Assembly: GCF_000426485.1 (NCBI RefSeq)
Contig: NZ_KE384529.1
Span: forward strand, 62,001 to 126,000
Direction of reading: 5' to 3'
Length of the DNA: 64,000 nt
Source: Indolivaga capnocytophagoides DSM 22835
GTDB taxonomy: Bacteria > Bacteroidota > Bacteroidia > Bacteroidales > Dysgonomonadaceae
The position numbers and the translations under genes are program-made. The notes under the pieces are model-generated. The model had not been told where the DNA came from. It ran no database searches and was given only the letters and a program-made list of their open reading frames with translations. Positions 52,098-60,353 of the stretch are shown one piece after another (the first letter of the stretch is position 1; the number at the start of each line of letters is the position of its first letter).

Positions 52098-53132
52098 GTG
52101 AAAATCAAATTATTTTTAACGATGCTTTTTTCGGCATCTGTCTTCTTGGCATGTGGAGGTTCGGAAGATTATGAAGCACCGCAGCCTAACCCTAATCCAA
52201 ATCCAAGTAATCCGGGTACAATAGCTATTAGTTTCTATGACCCAAATCGTAATACTTTGGCAAAATATGAGGCTGTAAAAATCGGAGAATATTTATGGTT
52301 TAATAGTAATATAAACCACTATCCGGCCAGTGTAGAAACCACAAGAAGTCAAGTTGACCTTGTTCTTTCGAGATACCGCCTAGATCCGAAAAAATACAAA
52401 ACCTCATTGAGTGATATCAATAAATATTATGGTTTATACTACAACCGGGCCGACTTTGAATATCTTGAATTGAACCGATATAAATATCAGATAAAGGAAA
52501 ACGGCAAAGATGCTCCGACAGGAGCATGGGGAGCCCCCTCAAATGCTGATGTGGCTCAATTATTTGCAATGTGCGGCAACGGTACAGAAAGTGATGTAAG
52601 AACAATGCTCACTTGTAAATCTGGCAGTAATTCGGCAGCAGTTGCCGATTACACTTATTGGTTTAGTAACAAAAACACCAATAAATATAGATTTAACTTG
52701 ATGCCGGGAGGAGCCAGATTTCATGCCAACGATAAATGGACTTTAAAGCATGACCATAACGATAATGACATAGATGTTTTTGATGTAGCACCGGGAGATT
52801 TCTATGGGTTTGTCGAAGCCGCAATAATAGTAACATGGAACGGGCGTGTTACGATAGACGATTACATCAAATTCGATAATAATAAAAGCTGGCATTTAAT
52901 GACTGTCCGATGGTGCAGACAATTAACTGACGAGGAGTTGGGTTATAAACTCTACATAAATCAGACACAGACCGATATTCAGAAAGCAGGATTAAAAGAC
53001 ACCGCACCATCAGGATATACCGAACTACCAAAAGGTGCATTAAGAGGATTCTACGTCCAATTTATTATAAACGGAGTAAGACCAAATGCCTCTGTAACCG
53101 AAATGTTACAACTGGCAAAAGGCTTAGCATAA
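52098..53132 (+). CDS. Lipoprotein of unknown function
   Basis: 344 residues starting at GTG 52098. The lipoprotein signal KIKLFLTMLFSASVFLAC gives Cys19, followed by GGSEDYEAP and a Pro/Asn linker (residues 28-40). The rest is Trp/Tyr-rich: KIGEYLWFNSNINHYP, YYGLYYNRADFEYLELNRY, GAWGAPSNADVAQLFAMCGNGTE, FNLMPGGARFHANDKW. The order YGLYYN ... WGAPSNADVAQL recalls the Fibrobacter-succinogenes major paralogous domain (WRLPT-type), but I am not sure. It is probably surface-exposed. The upstream region is A/C-rich with a near-consensus TACCTTTA. Single gene. Confidence 0.75.
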   Translation: MKIKLFLTMLFSASVFLACGGSEDYEAPQPNPNPNPSNPGTIAISFYDPNRNTLAKYEAVKIGEYLWFNSNINHYPASVETTRSQVDLVLSRYRLDPKKYKTSLSDINKYYGLYYNRADFEYLELNRYKYQIKENGKDAPTGAWGAPSNADVAQLFAMCGNGTESDVRTMLTCKSGSNSAAVADYTYWFSNKNTNKYRFNLMPGGARFHANDKWTLKHDHNDNDIDVFDVAPGDFYGFVEAAIIVTWNGRVTIDDYIKFDNNKSWHLMTVRWCRQLTDEELGYKLYINQTQTDIQKAGLKDTAPSGYTELPKGALRGFYVQFIINGVRPNASVTEMLQLAKGLA

Positions 53133-53170
53133 AAAAAAGAACAGACATTAAACGTCTGTTCTTTTTTTTT
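53131..53170. terminator. Bidirectional terminator
   Basis: AAAAAAAAGAACAGAC (53131-53146) pairs with GTCTGTTCTTTTTTTT (53154-53169) around ATTAAAC. It serves the lipoprotein gene (+) and the AsmA gene (-). Confidence 0.88.
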
Positions 53171-53184
53171 AGAGTTCCGAAATT

Positions 53185-55902
53185 TCAATTTTCAAGTAAT
53201 TTCACTTTCTCTTCTGATTCATCCAATAATTTTTGGGCATTTTTCTTCGCCTCCGAATTCAATTTGGCTGCAGCTTTATCAGCGGCTAATTTAGCAATAG
53301 CACCTTTCGGAGCAGCAGCATCAATCAATTGCTGTCCTGCTTTTTGAGCTTCTTCCACTACTTTTTCGGATGCAGTTTTTGCTTCGCTGCGTATTTTAGC
53401 GATTTGCACTTGTTTATTCTGAGTTATTTTTGACGAAATGTTATCTGTCTTTCCATTACCGGTGCTTGTTCCTCCCAACAATTGCCCGGCAATACTACCT
53501 ATGACACTTTTTGCATCAACTTTTATTTTAGGATCATTAAATGTTCCGGTTATCGTAAGAGGAACTGCATTCACAAAATTATTAGACATGTTTTTAGGCA
53601 AAGTTACCGATCCTTTGTAGTTAATCGTCTGATCTAATCCAGTCATACCTTCTAAACTCAATTTCCCACCATCTCCAATATTAATGGCAAATGGTTTGGT
53701 ATTGATCTTTCCATCCTTTATTGCGAAAGGTATATTTACATCTTTAGCGGTAATTGATTTTAATGAATTAGATTTAAGAGCAGATGCCAACTCATTCAAG
53801 ACTTCTACATTTTGGACTTTCACCTCGTTAGATTGAATCAAACCACTGGCAGTTAAAGAGCCCAGCATCTGAGAAATATTACTCACCATAGAAGTATTGA
53901 GATTAATATCCATAGAATAATTCCCTAACATTTTCTCAAAAATAGGAGCAAACTTTTGGATAGCCTCCACGGATTTAAATGTTTCAGCAAAAGAAGCCTT
54001 GCTAATATTCAATGCCAGGTCTACTTTCGGAGCTGATACACTTTCTGCCGTATTATATGCTCCTGAAATCTTAGCGATTCCACCTAACACATTAGCCGAA
54101 ACATTCTGCATTCGGGCAATACCATCCTTAACCGTTATAACACCTCTCAGATTATTAATATTCGTTTTTCCGTACACAACATCTTTCATATCGACATCCA
54201 TAGAAAAATTGAGATTCTGAGGTATCATAAAGTTATCAGATGAGGGAGATGTTCTTCCCGAAGAAGTTTTTTCTTTGTTTTCAGATGGAGCAGCACTTGC
54301 TGTTGCCGTATTTTTCTCGGCATCCATAAAATCATTGAGATTAAAATAAGATGATTTCAAATGAAGCTCCCCTTTCAACGTTTTATTTTTTAATACATAA
54401 GCTATTAAATTCTCCAAACGCCCGTTAGCAGACAGATCGTTATCTCCTATTTTAATATCAAAAGTAGATAAATTGACAAACTGTGGCGAAAATTGAAATT
54501 CTGCATTATTTATCAGTATAGGTTTGGAAGCAGTGCTTTTATATTGCATATTGTTGATCTTCAAAAATCCATTTGCATCAATATTCTGATATTGTTCTTT
54601 CTCAATAGCCGACATACGAGCTGCTACATTTAAATCTGCTGTCAATTTCCCATTCAGATCAGTTCCTTTTTCTAAAGGATAAACATCCTTAATCATCGAC
54701 AAATCGATAATACCTTTCATTTTGGCTTTTAGGTTTGCATCACTCATCAGAGTTTTTATATTCAAACTTGCCGAAAAGGGATTACCCGCCATCGTGAAAT
54801 CAAATTTGCTGATATCTAATACCACGTTATCCAAATCTCCACCGGTACTACTAACACCCATGATGACATTTATGTTATCGACCGATTTCGGCAAAGATGG
54901 ATATTTAAACATAGCATCCTGTATCAATATTTTAAAGTCAAATGCAGGATAATGGTCTCCCTGCATCAAACCTTTGACATACCCTTCAAGCGAAGCCGTT
55001 CCTGACGTTTTGAGGTCTTTAAAGTCATTTGTATATAATGCAGGAAGGATAGACAAAATATCTTTGAACTGAGTATCCGGAGCTTTTAATTTAAGGTCAA
55101 AATCTTTGCCGTCATCCCCGACAAAACTAAATGTTCCGTCAAGAGACGCTTTTACGTCATTCAGTTGAATATTACTCTCAACGAATGTCAGCTTAATCTT
55201 GTCCATATCCACATCGACTGTAGCATCAGCCAGCCCCTTGATTCTTGATAAATAAGGTATACCATCCATTGTAAATGAAACTTCACCAATGGTAGACTTT
55301 GTTTTTAAAGTTGTATTCTTGGCCGTAAAATCACCAGAAACCTCCCCACTCCAGTCTGATAATAAAACTTTCATATTCAGAGATTGATCTTCGTACAACA
55401 GCTTGCAATGATTTAATGATACTTTTTGCAGCTGAAGTTTAAAACCTCCATCTCCGGAGTCGGTATCATTGTTAACAGTCTCTGCGAATACACTATCAGT
55501 CTTCATTATATCCCAATTGACACGACCATCAGCCAATACTTTGGCATAAACCTGTGCATGATCCATATTTATACGTGACACAGCATAATTTCCTTTTATT
55601 ATTTCCCAAAGGGACAATGTGATATCTGCCGACTTAGCCTTAACCAAAGTATCTCCGGCAAAATCCCCCACTCCACTTACCGACATATTTTCGAGAGATA
55701 ATGTAATGTTTGGAAAATTAGAAAATGCACTTATACCAAAGTCTTTAATAAATAACTCGGCATTCAGTTTTTCATTCGCAGCATTAATAACCGCATCCTT
55801 TATCTTCCCTTTAAATAGCAAAGGAACAGTAAATAATAGAATGAGCAGTACAACAAGAATTCCGCCTCCTATAAGCAAACCTTTCTTTACATTCTTTTTC
55901 AT
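53185..55902 (-). CDS. AsmA-family protein
   Basis: 905-residue inner-membrane-anchored protein from the ATG at 55902 (KKNVKKGLLIGGGILVVLLILLFTVPLLF). The longer frame to 55953 puts a polar stretch before the anchor and is less likely. The AsmA N-terminal signature follows (KDAVINAANEKLNAELFIKDFGISAFSNFPNITLSLENMSVSG). A long beta-rich periplasmic body and the C-terminal AsmA_2 region (LGNYSMDINLNTSMVSNISQMLGSLTASGLIQSNEVKVQ; FNDPKIKVDAKSVIGSI) come next. An Ala/Lys/Glu coiled coil ends it. AsmA-like proteins are thought to move phospholipids between membranes. The TamB-like gene at 14.7 kb is a second member. Confidence 0.9.
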   Translation of the reverse strand: MKKNVKKGLLIGGGILVVLLILLFTVPLLFKGKIKDAVINAANEKLNAELFIKDFGISAFSNFPNITLSLENMSVSGVGDFAGDTLVKAKSADITLSLWEIIKGNYAVSRINMDHAQVYAKVLADGRVNWDIMKTDSVFAETVNNDTDSGDGGFKLQLQKVSLNHCKLLYEDQSLNMKVLLSDWSGEVSGDFTAKNTTLKTKSTIGEVSFTMDGIPYLSRIKGLADATVDVDMDKIKLTFVESNIQLNDVKASLDGTFSFVGDDGKDFDLKLKAPDTQFKDILSILPALYTNDFKDLKTSGTASLEGYVKGLMQGDHYPAFDFKILIQDAMFKYPSLPKSVDNINVIMGVSSTGGDLDNVVLDISKFDFTMAGNPFSASLNIKTLMSDANLKAKMKGIIDLSMIKDVYPLEKGTDLNGKLTADLNVAARMSAIEKEQYQNIDANGFLKINNMQYKSTASKPILINNAEFQFSPQFVNLSTFDIKIGDNDLSANGRLENLIAYVLKNKTLKGELHLKSSYFNLNDFMDAEKNTATASAAPSENKEKTSSGRTSPSSDNFMIPQNLNFSMDVDMKDVVYGKTNINNLRGVITVKDGIARMQNVSANVLGGIAKISGAYNTAESVSAPKVDLALNISKASFAETFKSVEAIQKFAPIFEKMLGNYSMDINLNTSMVSNISQMLGSLTASGLIQSNEVKVQNVEVLNELASALKSNSLKSITAKDVNIPFAIKDGKINTKPFAINIGDGGKLSLEGMTGLDQTINYKGSVTLPKNMSNNFVNAVPLTITGTFNDPKIKVDAKSVIGSIAGQLLGGTSTGNGKTDNISSKITQNKQVQIAKIRSEAKTASEKVVEEAQKAGQQLIDAAAPKGAIAKLAADKAAAKLNSEAKKNAQKLLDESEEKVKLLEN

Positions 55903-56033
55903 AAAATTGACCAGTGTTAAAATCTCAGCTTTTTGATATTGTTTAATAAACATGCAACAAAAACAACTAAAGGTAAACTATATATCAAAATGACAATAAT
56001 TTACCTTCGTTAAATATCTAAAAAAGAAACAAC

Positions 56034-57986
56034 CTATCGGGATTTCTCTTTTATTTCCTCTAATTCCATGGTCAGCAATTCCCATGTACTCATTTCATTT
56101 TCTATATCTTTACTCAACTTTCCATGCTTTTCGAAAAGAGCAGCATCCGAAGCACCTTCAGGTGTAGCTAAAACCTCTTCTAACTGCGATTTTTCAGTTT
56201 CGAGTTTCTCTATTCGGGATTCAGCATCGGCAATTTGTTTCTCTTGTTTTTTTATCAGACGACCTAGCTCTTTACGTTCTTCATAAGATAACTTATTTTC
56301 AGACTGAACAACTTTAAGATCTTCTTTTGGAGCTTCACCATTCTTTGAAGCTAAAGGCTTTTCTAACTCCTGTAAAGTATCCATCTTTTTCTTTTGCAGG
56401 AATTCGTATATTCCATACAGATGTTCCTTTACCTGCTGATTACCAAATTCATATACCTTATCAACCAGTCCATCAAGAAATTCACGATCGTGAGAAACAA
56501 CTATAACCGTTCCGTCAAATTCTTTTATAGCCTCTTTTAATACATCTTTCGATCTCATATCCAAGTGATTGGTCGGCTCATCGAGAATAAGAAGATTAAC
56601 AGGTTCGAGTAGTAAGCGTATCATCGCCAAACGACTGCGTTCTCCTCCCGACAGTACTTTTACTTTTTTATCGGAAGCTTCACCTCCGAACATAAAAGCT
56701 CCTAATATATCTCGTATTTTAGTTCGTATATCTCCTGTTGCAACATAATCTATCGTTTCGAAAACCGTTTTACTCTCATCCAACAATGAAGCCTGATTTT
56801 GAGCAAAATATCCGATTTTCACATTATGTCCCAATTCGAGTTTCCCTTTGAAATCGGTCTCTCCCATTATACATTTGACCAAAGTAGATTTGCCCTCTCC
56901 GTTTTTTCCGACAAAAGCAACTTTATCACCTCTGTTAATGGTTAAAGTAACATTCTTAAATATAAGATGATCTCCATATGATTTTTCCACCTCATCGGTT
57001 ATAACAGGATACGAACCTGAGCGAGGCGCAGGCGGAAATTTAAGACGTAAAGAGGAATTATCTTCTTCATCTATCTCGAGCCGTTCAATCTTGTCCAGTT
57101 GTTTTATTCTCGACTGTACCTGTACTGCCTTAGTAGCTTTATATCGAAAACGTTCTATAAAATCTTCAGTTTCCTGTATTTGCTTTTGTTGATTTTCGTA
57201 TGCTCTTATTTGCTGTTCACGGCGTTCTTTTCTCAGTTCAACATATTTCGAATAACTTACCTTATAATCGTATGTCTTACCCAAAACAATCTCAATAGTA
57301 CGCATCGTTACTGCATCGAGAAAAGCCCGGTCATGAGATACCAGTATCACGGCATTGGCTCGTGTTGCCAAAAAATTTTCGAGCCACTGTATAGATTCTA
57401 TATCAAGGTGATTGGTCGGCTCATCGAGCAGTAATACATCAGGACGGCGGAGTAAAAGTTTTGCCAACTCAATACGCATTCTCCAACCTCCACTGAATTC
57501 ACTCGTAGGACGTTCGAAATCTGATCTTTTGAATCCCAGCCCGATTAAAGTACGTTCTACTTCTGCCAAAAAGTTACCTCCACCGGACATCATAAACTGC
57601 TCATTCAAATAAACAGAACGCTCTATCAGATCATGATACTCTTTCGATTCATAATCAGTCCGTTCTGCCATTTGCTGATTGACAGATTCGAGCTCAGATT
57701 CGAGTTGTTGAACATGATCAAAAGCCAAAGATGCTTCTTCTAAGACTGTATTACCTTCCACCAAAGTCATGTGCTGAGGCAAATAGCCTATAGTTAAATC
57801 TTTTGAATAAGAAATCCGACCGTGTGTTGGTTCCTGTATTCCTGCAAAAACCTTAAGCATAGTCGATTTTCCGGCTCCGTTTTTTCCGACAAGGGCAATA
57901 CGGTCTTTCTTATTTACAACAAATGATATATCATCGAACAACGGTCGCCCGCTGAATTCTACAGTTAATCCTTCTACTGAAATCAC
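56034..57986 (-). CDS. ABC-F family ATPase (ribosome-associated)
   Basis: Duplicated ATP-binding-cassette protein without membrane segments, about 650 residues. The first cassette has GKNGAGKST and FSGGWRMRIELAKLL; the ABC-F linker is helical (ERREQQIRAYENQQKQIQETEDFIERFRYKATKAVQ); the second cassette has GKNGEGKST and LSGGERSRLAMIRLL, with LLILDEPTNHLD in both. A C-terminal coiled coil (residues about 555-640) follows. The start chosen is GTG 57986 (ISVEGLTVEFSGRPLFDD); a TTG nine codons upstream overlaps the -7 element and cannot be translated from that promoter. Close to Uup/YdiF-type translation factors. Confidence 0.93.
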   Translation of the reverse strand: MISVEGLTVEFSGRPLFDDISFVVNKKDRIALVGKNGAGKSTMLKVFAGIQEPTHGRISYSKDLTIGYLPQHMTLVEGNTVLEEASLAFDHVQQLESELESVNQQMAERTDYESKEYHDLIERSVYLNEQFMMSGGGNFLAEVERTLIGLGFKRSDFERPTSEFSGGWRMRIELAKLLLRRPDVLLLDEPTNHLDIESIQWLENFLATRANAVILVSHDRAFLDAVTMRTIEIVLGKTYDYKVSYSKYVELRKERREQQIRAYENQQKQIQETEDFIERFRYKATKAVQVQSRIKQLDKIERLEIDEEDNSSLRLKFPPAPRSGSYPVITDEVEKSYGDHLIFKNVTLTINRGDKVAFVGKNGEGKSTLVKCIMGETDFKGKLELGHNVKIGYFAQNQASLLDESKTVFETIDYVATGDIRTKIRDILGAFMFGGEASDKKVKVLSGGERSRLAMIRLLLEPVNLLILDEPTNHLDMRSKDVLKEAIKEFDGTVIVVSHDREFLDGLVDKVYEFGNQQVKEHLYGIYEFLQKKKMDTLQELEKPLASKNGEAPKEDLKVVQSENKLSYEERKELGRLIKKQEKQIADAESRIEKLETEKSQLEEVLATPEGASDAALFEKHGKLSKDIENEMSTWELLTMELEEIKEKSR

Positions 57987-58010
57987 TACAAAAATTATTT
58001 TTATTATCAG

Positions 58011-58018
58011 CAAAAGTA
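58011..58018 (-). promoter_or_regulatory. Promoter -7 element for the ABC-F gene
   Basis: The complement reads TACTTTTG, 24 bases before the GTG start. Confidence 0.5.
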
Positions 58019-58030
58019 CAATTTATTTTT

Positions 58031-58068
58031 AAGGACTCTGCTTTTTTACTACTTTGGCAACTATAAAT
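58031..58068. repeat. Degenerate flank of the palindrome family
   Basis: AAGGACTCTGC, then TTTTTTACTACTTTGGCAAC, parallels AAGGTCTGAGACC, then TTTTTATTACTTTGGTAAG at 37764. The palindrome itself is eroded. Confidence 0.4.
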
Positions 58069-58090
58069 ATAAGATACAGTCATTCATCGT

Positions 58091-58210
58091 ATGAAAAATT
58101 TAATCTTTATAGTGATTTTAGCCATTTTGGTAATATCTACATCATGCCGATCAGCAAAAGGCTGCGGATGCCCCAATGGGACAGGCGGTATATCACTTTC
58201 ATCTTTCTAA
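58091..58210 (+). CDS. 39-residue lipoprotein
   Basis: Short gene, ATG 58091 to TAA 58210. MKNLIFIVILAILVISTSC is a complete lipoprotein signal with Cys19; the mature peptide would be only about 21 residues (CRSAKGCGCPNGTGGISLSSF) with two further Cys in GCGCP. Such tiny Cys/Gly lipoproteins occur in Bacteroidetes without known role. Coding is supported by the textbook signal sequence and lipobox; against it are the short length and lack of a clear promoter, although ACTTTGGCAAC lies just upstream. It is divergent from the ABC-F gene. Confidence 0.65.
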   Translation: MKNLIFIVILAILVISTSCRSAKGCGCPNGTGGISLSSF

Positions 58211-58290
58211 AAGAGACTTAGTGACAGCAAGTATTTAATGATAAATTAATAGTTTATAACAGACTTTGGTTGCCTTTTTTACCAAAAGAG

Positions 58291-58310
58291 TAAATAGGTC
58301 TGAAACCTTA
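58291..58310. repeat. GGTCTGAAACC palindrome, copy upstream of argF'
   Basis: TAAATAGGTCTGAAACCTTA. It lies 60 bases upstream of the argF' -7 element. Upstream flanks GTATTTAATGAT and AACAGACTTTGGTTG match other copies. Confidence 0.75.
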
Positions 58311-58369
58311 AGTTAGTGGTTCCACACACATTTTTACAAATAAAAGAAAGTAATCAATTCAAAATCTTA

Positions 58370-58377
58370 TATCTTTG
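58370..58377 (+). promoter_or_regulatory. Promoter -7 element for argF'
   Basis: TATCTTTG, 95 bases before the ATG. Confidence 0.5.
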
Positions 58378-58472
58378 ATAATTTGTTTCGTATAAAAATA
58401 CGATATGCAGCATAGTTTGATGCAACTAAATAGACAAAGCTTTTTATTTATATAATTGTTAGGAATACCAAA

Positions 58473-59426
58473 ATGAGAACTTATACCAACGTTAAAGATC
58501 TGGGAAACTTAAATGAAGCCGTTAAAGAGGCTCTTGAAATAAAAAAAAACAGATATGCATATAAGCATCTGGGAGAAAATAAAACCCTTTTAATGGTGTT
58601 TTTCAATTCGAGTCTGCGTACACGCCTGAGTACCCAAAAGGCCGGAATGAATCTAGGAATGAACACTATAGTTCTGGACATCAACCAAGGAGCATGGAAA
58701 CTCGAAACAGAACGCGGCATTATCATGGATGGAGATAAAACAGAACATCTACTCGAAGCAATACCTGTAATGGGTTGTTATTGCGATATTATCGGGGTAC
58801 GTGCATTCGCTCAGTTTGAAAATAAACAAGATGACTGTGAAGAAAAAATTCTTAATCAGTTTATAAAATATTCGGGGAAACCTGTATTCAGTATGGAAGC
58901 TGCAACAGGGCATCCTCTTCAGGCATTTGCAGATCTGATCACGATTGAAGAATATAAAAAGACTCACAGACCTAAAGTAGTCTTAACATGGGCTCCTCAT
59001 CCTAAAGCTCTGCCTCAAGCGGTTCCTAATTCTTTTGCTGACTTTATGAACGAAGCTGATGTCGATTTTGTCATAACTCATCCCGAAGGGTATGAGCTTG
59101 ACCCTAAGTTTGTCAGAGGAGCAAAAGTCGAATATGATCAGGATAAAGCTTTGGCCGGAGCCGATTTTGTATATGCAAAAAATTGGGCAGCCTTTGCAGA
59201 TTCCAATTATGGAAAAATTTTAAGTAAAGACAGATCATGGACTGTATCAACAGAGAAGATGGCATTGACCAATAATGCTTATTTTATGCACTGTCTGCCT
59301 GTACGCCGTAATATGATTGTAACTGACGAAGTTATAGAAAGCCCTCAATCCATAGTAATCCAAGAAGCTGCTAATCGTGAGATTTCAGCACAAACGGTTA
59401 TTAAACGAATATTGGAAAGTTTGTAG
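58473..59426 (+). CDS. argF': N-acylornithine carbamoyltransferase (N-acetyl- or N-succinyl-)
   Basis: Arginine-biosynthesis transcarbamylase of the B. fragilis/Xanthomonas type, 317 residues. It carbamoylates N-acetyl- or N-succinylornithine instead of ornithine. The carbamoyl-phosphate motif is FFNSSLRTRLSTQKA, and the family stretches VLDINQGAWKLETERGIIMDGDK, VLTWAPHPKALPQAVPNS and HCLPVRRNMIVTDEVI are present. Residue 90 (MDGDKT-EHLLE) is Thr; in studied enzymes Pro90 (B. fragilis) marks succinylornithine and Glu at the equivalent position marks acetylornithine. No other arg gene adjoins. The acyltransferase follows after 8 bases. Confidence 0.93.
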   Translation: MRTYTNVKDLGNLNEAVKEALEIKKNRYAYKHLGENKTLLMVFFNSSLRTRLSTQKAGMNLGMNTIVLDINQGAWKLETERGIIMDGDKTEHLLEAIPVMGCYCDIIGVRAFAQFENKQDDCEEKILNQFIKYSGKPVFSMEAATGHPLQAFADLITIEEYKKTHRPKVVLTWAPHPKALPQAVPNSFADFMNEADVDFVITHPEGYELDPKFVRGAKVEYDQDKALAGADFVYAKNWAAFADSNYGKILSKDRSWTVSTEKMALTNNAYFMHCLPVRRNMIVTDEVIESPQSIVIQEAANREISAQTVIKRILESL

Positions 59427-59434
59427 TTTTTTAT

Positions 59435-60352
59435 ATGGAAAGGCATATTTCATTAGACTATTTTAAATGTTTTCTTGCTTTTTTGGTAGTACTCATTCAT
59501 GTTCCATGGAGTAATATTACTTTTATGGGTTGGATAGTCACCTCCGGTATCTCAAGAATAGCTGTTCCTTGTTTTTTTATAATAAATGGCTACTTTCTAT
59601 CCGAAAAGATCAATGACTCTACCTTTATAAAAAAGTATGTATTAAAATTATTACGGATATACTTTGTCTGGATTTTTATATATGCAGCATTTAATTTTTA
59701 TACAGGCACTTCTTCTTTCAAGGATTTATTTTTCCACATGATTGTAGGATATGGTCATCTTTGGTATGTGCTTATATTAATTGAAGCTACAATTATAATA
59801 TACTGGATACAAAAAAAATACCCATTGTCTAATTTTATTCCATATCTGATTACAGCATTACTTATATTTGTATTAATATACTCATTACAAAAGAAATTTT
59901 ATTATATATTTCTCTATCGTAATTTTCTTTTAGGGGTCTCATTTATACTATTAGGTATAATCATTAAGAATAAAAAGCATCTATTCTTAATGGTCAAAGA
60001 TTACATTCTTTGTACAGCCATTATTTTTTCAATCTTTGTGTTGATTATAGAGTCTTGGTTTACATATAGATTAGGTGTAACTTATGATCTCTATATATCT
60101 CTAATTGTATTATGTCCAGGACTATTTATCTTAGTCTTAAAAAAATCCCAATACAGCAGCAACTCTAACGATTTCTGGGGAAAGATGTCTTCCAGTATGT
60201 ACTATAGTCATTTGTTAGTTATTTTTTATTGTGCACATTTTCTCCCCTCAATAAGCAATGTAACGGCTAAATTACCATTTATTTATATAGCGATTCTAAT
60301 GTTCTCATATGCCATAATTGAAATGAATAAGAAATTCAAAATACTTCTTTAA
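59435..60352 (+). CDS. Membrane acyltransferase, family 3
   Basis: 305-residue integral membrane protein with about nine to ten hydrophobic segments. The N-terminus RHISLDYFKCFLAFLVVLIHVPW has the conserved His, and YVLKLLRIYFVWIFIYAAF the Arg-containing loop of Acyl_transf_3. Its sequence is unlike the acyltransferase at 31.5 kb beyond the family pattern. The DNA looks more T-rich than its neighbours, which may mean transfer, though no composition was calculated. It sits 8 bases after argF' and 1 base before the M13 peptidase gene. Probable acylation of a surface sugar; a role in ornithine acylation is unlikely. Confidence 0.82.
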   Translation: MERHISLDYFKCFLAFLVVLIHVPWSNITFMGWIVTSGISRIAVPCFFIINGYFLSEKINDSTFIKKYVLKLLRIYFVWIFIYAAFNFYTGTSSFKDLFFHMIVGYGHLWYVLILIEATIIIYWIQKKYPLSNFIPYLITALLIFVLIYSLQKKFYYIFLYRNFLLGVSFILLGIIIKNKKHLFLMVKDYILCTAIIFSIFVLIIESWFTYRLGVTYDLYISLIVLCPGLFILVLKKSQYSSNSNDFWGKMSSSMYYSHLLVIFYCAHFLPSISNVTAKLPFIYIAILMFSYAIIEMNKKFKILL

Positions 60353-60353
60353 T

